Shown: positions 5,795 to 13,959 of the stretch, piece after piece
How the letters are laid out: each line of letters starts with the position of its first letter
How positions within the stretch are numbered: position 1 is the first letter of the stretch
Assembly: GCA_902826455.1 (NCBI GenBank)
Contig: CADEEV010000035.1
Location: 1 to 46,509 of the forward strand
DNA from: an uncultured Acidobacteriota bacterium
GTDB taxonomy: Bacteria; Acidobacteriota; Vicinamibacteria; Fen-336
Reading direction: 5' to 3'
DNA length: 46,509 nt
Notes under the pieces: model-generated
What the model saw: the letters and a program-made list of their open reading frames with translations, nothing else
Told to the model about the DNA's origin: nothing
The model's database searches: none
Translations under genes and position numbers: made by a program

Positions 5795-8743
5795 TCAGGC
5801 TTCGGCCTCGGGGCCTCGGGCCGTGAACGGACAGATGTCGCGGAAGGCGCAGAAGCCGCACGCGTTCCACGACGGCGTCGCCGGGAACTCGCGCCGTCGG
5901 ATGTGGCGCGATACGTCGCGGATCAGGGTCTCCGTCTCGGCCGCCCGCTCGAGGCTCGGCTCCTTGCCGCCGGCGACGCCGGACTCGAGGAAGCGTAGCT
6001 CGACCCAGTCGGGCAACCGGCCCTCGGTCTTGAGGTGGGCGAGCGCGTAGACGTCGAGCTGCAGGCTCTCCTCGGCGCGCTCACGCGCGCGCTTCGGGTC
6101 GTCGATGGCGCCCGTCTTGAAGTCGAGAATCGTCACGTGGCCGTCCTTCTCGATCACGAGGTCATAGCGCCCTTGAACCTTCGAGTGATCGACGTGGAAC
6201 ACGAACTCCTTCTCGACGGAGCTCGGCGACCACGGCTGCGCCGCCTCTTCCTTGTAGAAGCGCCGCAGCGTCTCCTCGCCCGCCGCCAGGCGCCGCTCCT
6301 CGTGCTCGCGCGACAGGAAGCCCTCCGAGATCCAGGCGTCGTGGAAGGCCGCGACCAGGTTCTCCTCCGTGAACGCGGCTCCCGCGAGGCGCGCCTCGAA
6401 CATCTGCTGGACGGCCTTGTGGATCGCGCTGCCGTAGACGATGCGGTGGTGGGTCAGGAGCGGCACGCGCAGGATGTGCACGTAGCGGTACTTGAGGGGG
6501 CAGGTGCGGTAGTCGTCGATCTGCGTCGCGGACAGGCGCAAGGTCTCGCGCTCGGGGATCGGGGCCTCGGGCAAGGCCGGCGGCTCCGGAGCGGGCTGGT
6601 GCCGCAGCAGGGCCTCGCGGGCCTGGCTCTTGCGTGGCGCGGGCGTGACGGCCGGCAGGTCGAGGGCCTCGACCACGAAGCGGGACAGCTTGCGCGGACG
6701 GGCGGTGCCGTAGTCGGCGGCCGAGGTCAGGATCAGCTCGTCCTTGGCCCGGGTCATCGCGACGTAGAACAACCGGCGCTCCTCGTGGACGTGGGCGTCG
6801 GCCGGCGCCAGCGTCTCGCGGACCAGCGCCTCGGGCAGCGGAATCGGATCGCGCCGTCGCTGGACCGGGAACTTCTGCTCCGCGCATCCCACGAGGAAGA
6901 CGGCCGGGAACTCGAGGCCCTTGGCCTTGTGCACGGTGAGCACCTGGACGGCGTCCTCGTCCACATCCGCTTCGGCCACGGCCGGATCGTCGCCCGCGTC
7001 GCGCAGCAGATCGAGGTGCGTGACGAAGGACGTGACGCGGTCGTGCTCGGCCACGTCGCCGTAGCCCTTCACGATGTCGAAGAAGCGCGCGATGTTCTTG
7101 ACGCGCGCCTCCGCCTCCGGTGTGGCGGCGCGGGCGAGCAGCGACAGGAGCCCGGACTCCTGGAGGAACTTGTAGAGCACCTCGCCGGTCCGCAAGGACC
7201 CCACGTCGGCCGCGGCCCGCTCGAGGTCGGCGCAGAAGCGGGCCGCTCCCTCCCGTGCCGCTCCCCCGACGCCGAGCAGGTCCTCGTTCTTCGGCAGGCC
7301 GCGCAGCACCTCGAGCAGCGGGCGCGACTTGCGTCGTGCGTACTGATTGAGGCGAAGGAGCTCGGACTCCGGAACGCCGTACAGCTCGGACGCCGCGAGG
7401 AAGAAGACCGGGACCGAATCGTCCGGGTTCGCGAGGGCGCGCAGGAACGACACGAGCAGCCGCACCTCCTCCCGGGCGTAGAGACCCCGGCTGCCGCTGA
7501 AACGATGCGGGATGCCCTTGACGTTGAGCGCCCTCAGGAACGCGTCGGCGTCGCCGTTGCTCCGCACGAGGATCGCGACGTCGCGAGGGCGGTAGCCCTC
7601 GAGCAGGAGATCCTGGATCTGCTCCGCGACGCCGTCGGCTTCGGCCGAGCCCGTGTCGTAGCGCACGTGGCGCACGGCACGCCCACCCACGCGCTGGGAG
7701 CGGAGCCGCTTGTCGATCTTCGCGACGACCTCGAGGCGGTAGGGGTTGTTGTAGGAGATGAGGCGCGCGGCGGCATCGAGAACGGGCTGCGTCGAGCGAT
7801 GGTTCTCGACGAGGATCACCTCACGGCAGCCCGGGTAGACCTCGCGGAACGCCAGCAGGTTCGCGGCCGCGGCGCCGCGCCAGCGGTAGATGGCCTGGTC
7901 GTCGTCGCCGACGACGGTGATGTTGGGCGACTCGGCGCCGGCGACGAGCCGCACCATCTCGAGTTGGGCGTGGTTCGTGTCCTGGAACTCGTCGACCAGG
8001 ATGTAGCGGTAGCGCCCCCGCAGCTTGGCGACGAGGGCCGGATTGGCGCGCAGCAGGGTGAGGGTCCGGAAGATCTGGTCGCCGAAGTCCACGACCCCTG
8101 CCGCCGCAAGCATCGACTGGCAGGCCTCGTAGAACGCGGCGAGCTCGAGCTGGGTCTCGGCCTCCTGGCGCGACTCGGGCGTCGCCGCCGCGGCGGCCTG
8201 GGCCTCGGCCCACACGCGATAGGCCTCGGGCGACACGTCCTCGTCCTTGGCGCGGCTCACGAAGGTGAGCAGCGCGTCGAGGTGGCGCGTGGGATCGCCG
8301 AGGGGACGGAAGCGTCGCAGCGGCAGGGCGAAGAGCCGCTCGCGCAGGAAGATGATCTGCTCGGCCCGGGTCAGGACCCGGAACTCGGGGTTCATCCCCG
8401 CCTCGAGCGCCGCCTCGCGCAGCACGTGGTCGCCGAAGGCGTGGAAGGTGCCGATCCAGGTCTCGGCGTAGCCGTACGGGATGAGCTGGTCGACGCGCTC
8501 GGCCATCTCGATCGCCGCCTTCTCGGTGAAGGTCAGGGCGAGGATCTCCTCGGGGCGGGCCCGCTTGCTGGCGATCAGGTGCGCGATGCGGCGCGTGAGG
8601 ACCGTCGTCTTTCCGGTGCCGGCGCCGGCGATGATGAGGAGCGGGCCGTCGCCGTGCAGGACGGCCTCACGCTGGGCGTCGGACAAGCCCTCGAGGATGC
8701 GGCTCTCGGCCGTGGGCGCCAGGTCGTTCGCGACGCTGCTCAC
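5795..8743 (-). CDS. UvrD/Rep-type helicase fused to an Fe-S RecB/AddB-type nuclease
   Basis: A 982-residue single-chain helicase-nuclease, similar in layout to AdnA/AdnB-type enzymes that process double-strand breaks. Walker A GAGTGKT is at 40-46, Walker B DEFQDT at 251-256, and motif III (VGDDDQAIYRWRG) at 278-290. Motifs V (VHKAKGLEFP) and VI (YVAMTRAKDELIL) follow near 640-710. The C-terminal nuclease has the TILDFKTGA core near 880. Four cysteines probably hold a 4Fe-4S cluster: one in DDYRTCPLKYRY (about 760) and three near the end (C962, C965, C971 in CGFCAFRDIC). It starts with GTG only 6 nt after a TAGAAT -10, so the mRNA is probably leaderless. No partner subunit gene is adjacent, so the enzyme may act alone or with a distant partner. 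Confidence 0.9.
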   Translation of the reverse strand: MSSVANDLAPTAESRILEGLSDAQREAVLHGDGPLLIIAGAGTGKTTVLTRRIAHLIASKRARPEEILALTFTEKAAIEMAERVDQLIPYGYAETWIGTFHAFGDHVLREAALEAGMNPEFRVLTRAEQIIFLRERLFALPLRRFRPLGDPTRHLDALLTFVSRAKDEDVSPEAYRVWAEAQAAAAATPESRQEAETQLELAAFYEACQSMLAAAGVVDFGDQIFRTLTLLRANPALVAKLRGRYRYILVDEFQDTNHAQLEMVRLVAGAESPNITVVGDDDQAIYRWRGAAAANLLAFREVYPGCREVILVENHRSTQPVLDAAARLISYNNPYRLEVVAKIDKRLRSQRVGGRAVRHVRYDTGSAEADGVAEQIQDLLLEGYRPRDVAILVRSNGDADAFLRALNVKGIPHRFSGSRGLYAREEVRLLVSFLRALANPDDSVPVFFLAASELYGVPESELLRLNQYARRKSRPLLEVLRGLPKNEDLLGVGGAAREGAARFCADLERAAADVGSLRTGEVLYKFLQESGLLSLLARAATPEAEARVKNIARFFDIVKGYGDVAEHDRVTSFVTHLDLLRDAGDDPAVAEADVDEDAVQVLTVHKAKGLEFPAVFLVGCAEQKFPVQRRRDPIPLPEALVRETLAPADAHVHEERRLFYVAMTRAKDELILTSAADYGTARPRKLSRFVVEALDLPAVTPAPRKSQAREALLRHQPAPEPPALPEAPIPERETLRLSATQIDDYRTCPLKYRYVHILRVPLLTHHRIVYGSAIHKAVQQMFEARLAGAAFTEENLVAAFHDAWISEGFLSREHEERRLAAGEETLRRFYKEEAAQPWSPSSVEKEFVFHVDHSKVQGRYDLVIEKDGHVTILDFKTGAIDDPKRARERAEESLQLDVYALAHLKTEGRLPDWVELRFLESGVAGGKEPSLERAAETETLIRDVSRHIRRREFPATPSWNACGFCAFRDICPFTARGPEAEA

Positions 8744-8749
8744 CTTGCG

Positions 8750-8755
8750 ATTCTA
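8750..8755 (-). promoter_or_regulatory. -10 element of the helicase-nuclease gene
   Basis: TAGAAT on the minus strand ends 6 nt before the GTG start at 8743, with no Shine-Dalgarno between them. No clear -35 is present. The spacing predicts transcription starting at or next to the start codon. Confidence 0.5.
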
Positions 8756-8792
8756 GGCGGCGGCGCCACCGTCAGGGGTCCGATCCGTGAGC

Positions 8793-8821
8793 TTGACGCT
8801 CCCGGCGACGGAGCGTAGCGT
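8793..8821 (+). promoter_or_regulatory. Promoter of the serine hydrolase-qor operon
   Basis: TTGACG (8793-8798) and TAGCGT (8816-8821) are separated by 17 nt in the 108-bp divergent gap. A CGAGGAGA ribosome site lies before the ATG at 8852. The -35 is good and the -10 weak. Confidence 0.45.
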
Positions 8822-8851
8822 GCCGTCGACCCATTCCACGAGGAGACCCGC

Positions 8852-10648
8852 ATGCTCCGTCGCCTGGCTCTCACCCTTGCCCTCTGCTTCGTACTTCCAG
8901 TGCACGCCGCCGAGGATCCGGCCGTCGCCAGGAAGCTCGTGGGCCTGGATGCGTTCATGACCAAGGTCGTCCAGGATTTCAACGTCCCGGGCATCGGTAT
9001 CGGCATCGTCGTGAAGGACAAGCTGGTCTTCGCGAAGGGCTACGGCTACCGCGACTACGGCAAGAAGCTGCCGTTCACGCCGAAGACCGTGGTGCCCATC
9101 GCGTCCAACACGAAGCTGTTCACGGCCACGGCCGCGGGCCTGCTGGTGGAGGACGGCAAGCTCGAGTGGGACACGCCGGTGCGCAACAAGGTCCCCACGA
9201 TCCGCTTCTACAACGACGCCCTCGACGCCACGATCACGCTGCGCGACATGCTGTCGCACCGCACCGGCATCACGCGCCACGACTCGATCTGGTACAAGTC
9301 GGCGCTGTCGCGCAAGGAGCTGTTCGAGCGCCTCAAGTATCTCGAGCCCCAGCAGCCCATGCGCCAGACGTTCCTCTACAACAACATGATGTACGCTGGC
9401 GCCGGCTACGTTGAGGAGCTCGCTTCCGGGAAGACCTGGGAGGCGCTGGTGCAGGAGCGCATCCTCACGCCGCTCGGCATGACCTCGACCGGCTTCTCGG
9501 TGGACGACCTGCTGAAGCACCCCGAGCCGGGCGTGCCCTTCACCGAGCGCCGCGACTCCGACGAGATCTACTCGATCCCGTACTACCACGACGACAAGGG
9601 CCTGGGGCCGGCGGGCTCCATGGTCTCGAACCTCGAGGACCTCTCGCGCTGGGTCCGAGCCCAGCTGAACGACGGGAAGCTCGACGGGAAGCAGGCCCTG
9701 TCCGCCAGCGCCATCAAGGAGACGATGGCCCCGAGCATCGCCATGGTGAACAGCCAGCTGCAGTCGCGCGGCTGGGGCGAGCTGCTGAACGCGGCCTACG
9801 GCACCGGGCGCTGGACCGCGTCCTACCGCGGGCACCTCGTCTCCTACCACGGCGGCGACCTGCCCGGCTTCCACTCGCAGGTCTCGGTGATGCCGCAGGA
9901 CGGCATCGGCGTGATCGTGCTGGTGATCGGCGATCACGCGGCTCCGATCTACAACCCGCTCACCTGGACCCTCTACGAGCGCATGCTCGGCCTCTCCGAG
10001 ACGCCGTGGATGAAGCGCGTTCTGGACATCCGCGTGAAGGGCAAGGCGGCCGGCACCGAATCCCGGGCCCGCGCCGGCGGCGGCCGCGTCGCCGACACGA
10101 AGCCCTCGCACCCCCTCGCCGACTTCGAGGGCGAGTACGAGCACCCGGCCTACGGCGTGCTCAAGATCCTGGGCAAGGAGGGCGGCCTTGCGTTCGACTA
10201 CCACACGATCGCGATGCCCCTGTCCCACTTCCACTACGACCGCTTCGACAGCCCCGACGACGAGCGGGAGGGCAAGTGGTCCTTCAACTTCCTCACGAAC
10301 CCGCAGGGCGAGATCGACCAGACCGTGATCTCCCTCGACGAGGCGCCCGTGACCTTCACGCGCCGCGTCCCGGCCGAGCTCAAGGCGCTCGAGACGCTGC
10401 GCCCGTACGCGGGCACGTACCTGACGCCGACGGGCGGGCGCTTCACGGTGGTCCTCAAGGAGGACGGCGCGCTCGGCATCGTGTTTCCGGGACAGCCGTT
10501 CTCGGCGCTCCTGCCCTGGAAGCCGCGGCGCTTCCGCTCGAAGGACTTCCCGGACGTGACGTACGAGTTCGTGTCGGCGGAGGGCAAGGTGACCGAGCTC
10601 AAGTCCACGGATCCCGCCGGCGAGGATCGCTTCCCGAGACAGCCCTAG
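8852..10648 (+). CDS. Secreted serine hydrolase of the beta-lactamase/DD-peptidase (class C, S12) family
   Basis: A 598-residue exported protein with signal peptide MLRRLALTLALCFVLPVHAA. The S12/class C active site is complete: Ser85-x-x-Lys88 (SNTK), Tyr176-x-Asn178 (YNN) and His333-Gly-Gly. The catalytic domain covers about residues 25-380. The last 200 residues form a lipocalin-like or DUF3471-type beta domain (ADFEGEYEHPAYGVLKI, then LRPYAGTYLTPTGG), which often follows this fold. Substrates in the family include D-amino acid peptides, peptidoglycan fragments, esters and lactams, so the substrate is not predictable. A TTGACG promoter and an AGGAGA ribosome site precede it, and qor follows after 7 nt, so the two form an operon. 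It is one of four such hydrolases in the window. Confidence 0.9.
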   Translation: MLRRLALTLALCFVLPVHAAEDPAVARKLVGLDAFMTKVVQDFNVPGIGIGIVVKDKLVFAKGYGYRDYGKKLPFTPKTVVPIASNTKLFTATAAGLLVEDGKLEWDTPVRNKVPTIRFYNDALDATITLRDMLSHRTGITRHDSIWYKSALSRKELFERLKYLEPQQPMRQTFLYNNMMYAGAGYVEELASGKTWEALVQERILTPLGMTSTGFSVDDLLKHPEPGVPFTERRDSDEIYSIPYYHDDKGLGPAGSMVSNLEDLSRWVRAQLNDGKLDGKQALSASAIKETMAPSIAMVNSQLQSRGWGELLNAAYGTGRWTASYRGHLVSYHGGDLPGFHSQVSVMPQDGIGVIVLVIGDHAAPIYNPLTWTLYERMLGLSETPWMKRVLDIRVKGKAAGTESRARAGGGRVADTKPSHPLADFEGEYEHPAYGVLKILGKEGGLAFDYHTIAMPLSHFHYDRFDSPDDEREGKWSFNFLTNPQGEIDQTVISLDEAPVTFTRRVPAELKALETLRPYAGTYLTPTGGRFTVVLKEDGALGIVFPGQPFSALLPWKPRRFRSKDFPDVTYEFVSAEGKVTELKSTDPAGEDRFPRQP

Positions 10649-10655
10649 GAGAGCC

Positions 10656-11624
10656 ATGAAAGCCATCCGCTTCCACGCGACCGGGGGACCCGAGGTCCTG
10701 AAGCTCGAGGACCTCGAGGCGCCCCAGCCGCCGGCCCGCCACGTGCGCGTGCGCCTCGCCGCGATCGGCGTCAATTTCATCGAGGTCTACCAGCGCACCG
10801 GCCTGTACACGGTGCCGCTGCCGGCGACCCCCGGGGGCGAGGGCGCAGGCACGGTGGTCGCGGTCGGGCCGGACGTGACGACGCTCGCGGTGGGCGATCG
10901 CGTCGCCTCCTTCAACCTCCAGGGCGCCTACGCGGAGGAGGCGCTCGTGGCCGAGGACCGCGCCGTCAGGGTGCCCGACGGCGTCGACCTGCGCCAGGCC
11001 GCCGCGGCCATGCTGCAGGGCATGACCGCCCACTATCTCGCGAAGTCCACCCGCCCCCTGAGGCCCGGCGACAGCTGCCTCGTCCATGCGGCCGCGGGCG
11101 GCGTCGGCCTGCTGCTCATCCAGATCGCCAAGGCGTGCGGCGCCCGCGTGTTCGGGACCGTCTCGACGGAGGAGAAGGCGGAGCTCGCCCGTGGGGCCGG
11201 CGCGGACCAGGTGATCCTGTACACGAAGGCGGATTTCGAGGCGGAGGTCCGGAAAGCCACGAGCGGGCACGGCGTCCAGGTGGTCTACGACAGCGTCGGC
11301 GCCACCACCTGGGAGAAGAGCCTCAACTGCCTGGCTCCCCTCGGCATGCTCGTGCTGTTCGGGCAGTCGAGCGGCGTCGTTCCCCCCTTCAGTCCGGCGC
11401 TGCTCGCCCAGAAGGGGTCGCTGTTCCTCACCCGACCGACCCTGGTCCACTACGCGGCCGACCGCAAGAGCCTCGAGTGGCGGGCGGGCGAGATCCTCCG
11501 GGGCGTCGCCGACGGCACGTTGAAGCTCCGTCTCGAGCACGACTTCCCCCTTGCGCGGGCGGCCGACGCCCACCGCGATCTCGAGGGGCGGAAGACCACC
11601 GGCAAGGTCCTGCTGATACCCTAG
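10656..11624 (+). CDS. qor: NADPH:quinone oxidoreductase (zeta-crystallin type)
   Basis: A 322-residue zinc-free medium-chain reductase that reduces quinones or related enones with NADPH. The N-terminal GroES-like domain starts MKAIRFHATGGPEVL and contains GVNFIEVYQRTGLY, typical of QOR. The nucleotide-binding signature HAAAGGVG is near residue 148 and the family signature QGMTAHYL near 121. The structural zinc cysteines of alcohol dehydrogenases are absent, as expected. The AGGAG ribosome site overlaps the stop codon of the hydrolase 7 nt upstream, so the two are co-transcribed. The physiological quinone is unknown. Confidence 0.92.
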   Translation: MKAIRFHATGGPEVLKLEDLEAPQPPARHVRVRLAAIGVNFIEVYQRTGLYTVPLPATPGGEGAGTVVAVGPDVTTLAVGDRVASFNLQGAYAEEALVAEDRAVRVPDGVDLRQAAAAMLQGMTAHYLAKSTRPLRPGDSCLVHAAAGGVGLLLIQIAKACGARVFGTVSTEEKAELARGAGADQVILYTKADFEAEVRKATSGHGVQVVYDSVGATTWEKSLNCLAPLGMLVLFGQSSGVVPPFSPALLAQKGSLFLTRPTLVHYAADRKSLEWRAGEILRGVADGTLKLRLEHDFPLARAADAHRDLEGRKTTGKVLLIP

Positions 11625-11684
11625 GTCGACCTCAACATTCGTTGCGCGTTGCGGAACGCGACGCGGCCGCGCCTGCCCGGTATG

Positions 11685-11693
11685 TGGAATAAT
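11685..11693 (+). promoter_or_regulatory. Extended -10 promoter of the OSBS/racemase gene
   Basis: TG-N-AATAAT matches an extended -10 (5 of 6 in the hexamer). The hexamer ends 8 nt before the ATG at 11702, with no Shine-Dalgarno, so a leaderless transcript is likely. No -35 is evident, which is usual for extended -10 promoters. Confidence 0.55.
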
Positions 11694-11701
11694 CCAGGCC
11701 C

Positions 11702-12865
11702 ATGACGGCTCCGGCCCGAGCATCGACTGTTGCGGACGTGGCAACGCCCGCTCCCCTGCGGCTCGACGCGCTGGAGTTGCGCCTGGTGCGCCTGCCCCTC
11801 CTCGAGCCCTTCGAGGTGAGCTTCGGGCGCCTCGATACGCGCCTCGTCTTCCTCGTGAGGCTCTGGGCGGGAGGGCACTCCGGATGGGGCGAGTGCGTCG
11901 CCTTCGAGGCGCCCCTGTTCAGCTACGAGACCGTCGGCACGGCGCTCCACGTGCTGCGCGACTTCCTGGGACCGGCGGTCCTGGGCCGGCCCGTCGGCAG
12001 CCTCGCCGAGCTCGGCGCGCGCCTCGCCGCGTTCCGGGGTCACCCCATGGCGAAAGCGGGCCTCGAGCTCGCGTTCGTGGACCTCGTGGCGCGCGTGCGC
12101 GGCGTGAGCGTCTCGCGCCTCGTCGGAGGGACGCGTCGTGCGGTCGAGGTGGGCGTGAGCCTCGGGCTGCAGCCGAGCGTCGATGCCCTGGACGAGCGGG
12201 TCAACCGCTTCCTCGCCCTCGGCTACCGCCGCATCAAGGTCAAGATCAAGCCCGGCGCCGACGTGGCCGTGGTCTCCGAGATCCGGAGGCGGCACCCGTC
12301 CATTCGCCTCTCGGTGGATGCCAACGCGGCCTACACCCTCGCCGACGCCGACCGGCTCCGTCAGCTCGACGCGTGCGGGCTGCTCATGATCGAGCAGCCG
12401 CTCGCCCACGACGACCTCCTCGACCACGCGCGGCTGCAGCAGGGCCTGGCCACGGCCCTCTGTCTCGACGAGAGCCTGACCGGCTACGACCGGGCCCGGC
12501 AGGCCCTCGAGATCGGCGCGTGCCGGATCGTCAACATGAAGATCGGGCGCGTGGGCGGCTACGGCGAGGCGCTGCGCATCCACGACCTGTGCGCCTCCCG
12601 GGGCGTGCCGCTGTGGTGCGGGGGAATGCTCGAATCGGGCATCGGACGCGCCCACAATGTGGCTCTCGCGAGCCTGCCGGGCTTCACCCTGCCCGGAGAC
12701 ATCTCGGCGAGCCGTCGCTACTTCGAGAGGGACGTGATCGTGCCGCCGGTCGAAGTGGCGTCAGACGGGACCGTCGCCGTTCCCGACACACCCGGCATCG
12801 GGTTCGAGGTGGACGTCGACTTCCTGGAGAGCCGGACCGAACGCGTGGAGCGCGTCGAGCCATGA
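11702..12865 (+). CDS. menC: o-Succinylbenzoate synthase / N-acylamino acid racemase (enolase superfamily)
   Basis: A 387-residue member of the OSBS/NSAR branch of the muconate-lactonising enolase subgroup. The catalytic lysines are the KIKP pair (K181, K183) and K280 in NMKIGRVGG. Metal ligands are D206 (DANAAY), E231 (IEQPL) and D256 (DES). The C-terminal GGMLESGIGRAHN and LPGDISASRRYF stretches are diagnostic of this branch. Enzymes here make o-succinylbenzoate for menaquinone, racemise N-succinylamino acids, or do both. No other men gene is nearby; instead the gene overlaps a membrane transporter by 4 nt (ATGA), which makes a role in D-amino acid conversion plausible. About 18 N-terminal residues precede the conserved start, and a -10 lies 8 nt before the ATG. 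Confidence 0.85.
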   Translation: MTAPARASTVADVATPAPLRLDALELRLVRLPLLEPFEVSFGRLDTRLVFLVRLWAGGHSGWGECVAFEAPLFSYETVGTALHVLRDFLGPAVLGRPVGSLAELGARLAAFRGHPMAKAGLELAFVDLVARVRGVSVSRLVGGTRRAVEVGVSLGLQPSVDALDERVNRFLALGYRRIKVKIKPGADVAVVSEIRRRHPSIRLSVDANAAYTLADADRLRQLDACGLLMIEQPLAHDDLLDHARLQQGLATALCLDESLTGYDRARQALEIGACRIVNMKIGRVGGYGEALRIHDLCASRGVPLWCGGMLESGIGRAHNVALASLPGFTLPGDISASRRYFERDVIVPPVEVASDGTVAVPDTPGIGFEVDVDFLESRTERVERVEP

Positions 12866-13959
12866 ACGACTTCTTCAGGCGTTACCTGCTGCCCGGCTTC
12901 GTGTTCGAGGCGGCCGTGATCGGCGGCGGCTACGCGACCGGCCGCGAGCTCGTGGAGTTCTTCCTGCCGGCGGGGCCGCTGGGCGGCCTCGTCGGGATGG
13001 TCGTGAGCATGGTCGTCTGGAGCGCCGTGCTCGCGATCAGCTTCGAGCTGGCCCGCGTCTCGCGCTCCTACGACTACCGCTCGTTCACGAAGCTCCTGCT
13101 GGGGCCCGCCTGGTTCCTGTTCGAGATCGCCTACGTCCTGCTCATCGTCGTGATCTTCGCGGTCATGGGCGCGGCCGCCGGCGAGATCGCCCACGACCTG
13201 CTTGGGCTGCCGAAGCTCGCCGGCACGCTGCTGATGATCGCCGGCGTCGCGACGGTGCTGTTCTATCCCTCGGCGGCCATCGAGAAGTTCCTGTCGCTCT
13301 CGGTGGGCTATCTCTACCTCGTGTACTTCGTGTTCCTGACCTGGAGCCTCGTCTCGTTCGGGGGCCGCGTCGAGTCGGCGCTCGCTTCGGCGCCGCTCGG
13401 CAGCCGCTGGTTCATGGCCGGGGTGACCTACGCGTCCTACAACGTCGCGACCATCCCGGCCGTGCTCTTCTGCATCCGCCACCTGACGACCCGCCGCGAG
13501 GCGGTGGTCGCGGGCCTCGTGGCCGGGCCGCTCGCGATGCTGCCCGGCTTCGCCTTCTACATCGCGATGGTCGGCTACTCCCAGGAGATCGGCAGCGCGC
13601 CGCTGCCCTCGGCCTTCCTGCTCGCCAAGCTGGGAGCGCCGTGGTTCGCGTGGGCGTTCCAGTTCGGCGTCCTGCTGACGCTGGTGGACACCGGCGTGCC
13701 GATCCTGCACTCCATCAACGAACGCGTCGCGAAGGTCTACGAGGAGCGCCGCAGGGTCATGCCCCAGGCGCTGCGGCCGGCGATCGCGGTAGGCGTCATG
13801 CTGCTCTCCGTCTTCGCCGCCTCCGCGGTCGGCCTCGTCGGGCTCATCGCGCGGGGCTACGGGCTGCTGACCTATGCCTTCATCGCGCTGCTCGTCGTGC
13901 CGGTCCTGACGATCGGGCTCTACCGGATCCGCGGCCTCACTTCTTCGGGGCGGGCCTGA
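12862..13959 (+). CDS. YkvI-like membrane protein (APC-superfamily transporter homologue)
   Basis: A 365-residue integral membrane protein with about ten hydrophobic helices. The N-terminal GGGYATGRELVEFF matches the conserved opening of the YkvI group (COG3949), distant relatives of LeuT/APC amino acid transporters; no member has a well-defined substrate to my knowledge. The broken first helix with Gly-rich residues is consistent with a transporter. The ATG overlaps the racemase stop by 4 nt (ATGA), so production is coupled and an acylated or D-amino acid substrate can be suggested but not shown. The 3' end overlaps the convergent serine hydrolase gene by 23 nt. Confidence 0.82.
   Translation: MNDFFRRYLLPGFVFEAAVIGGGYATGRELVEFFLPAGPLGGLVGMVVSMVVWSAVLAISFELARVSRSYDYRSFTKLLLGPAWFLFEIAYVLLIVVIFAVMGAAAGEIAHDLLGLPKLAGTLLMIAGVATVLFYPSAAIEKFLSLSVGYLYLVYFVFLTWSLVSFGGRVESALASAPLGSRWFMAGVTYASYNVATIPAVLFCIRHLTTRREAVVAGLVAGPLAMLPGFAFYIAMVGYSQEIGSAPLPSAFLLAKLGAPWFAWAFQFGVLLTLVDTGVPILHSINERVAKVYEERRRVMPQALRPAIAVGVMLLSVFAASAVGLVGLIARGYGLLTYAFIALLVVPVLTIGLYRIRGLTSSGRA

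Noticed and set aside
5795-8743. Anti-phage defence system around the helicase-nuclease
   Set aside because: The neighbours are metabolic or unknown soluble proteins; no effector, methylase, toxin or integrase is present.
6035-8818. 927-codon plus-strand open frame antisense to the helicase-nuclease gene
   Set aside because: It mirrors the codon pattern of the opposite strand and its product has no recognisable domain.
11702-12865. Muropeptide L-Ala-D/L-Glu epimerase
   Set aside because: The C-terminal GGMLESGIGRAHN and LPGDIS segments are those of the OSBS/N-acylamino acid racemase branch, not the dipeptide epimerases.
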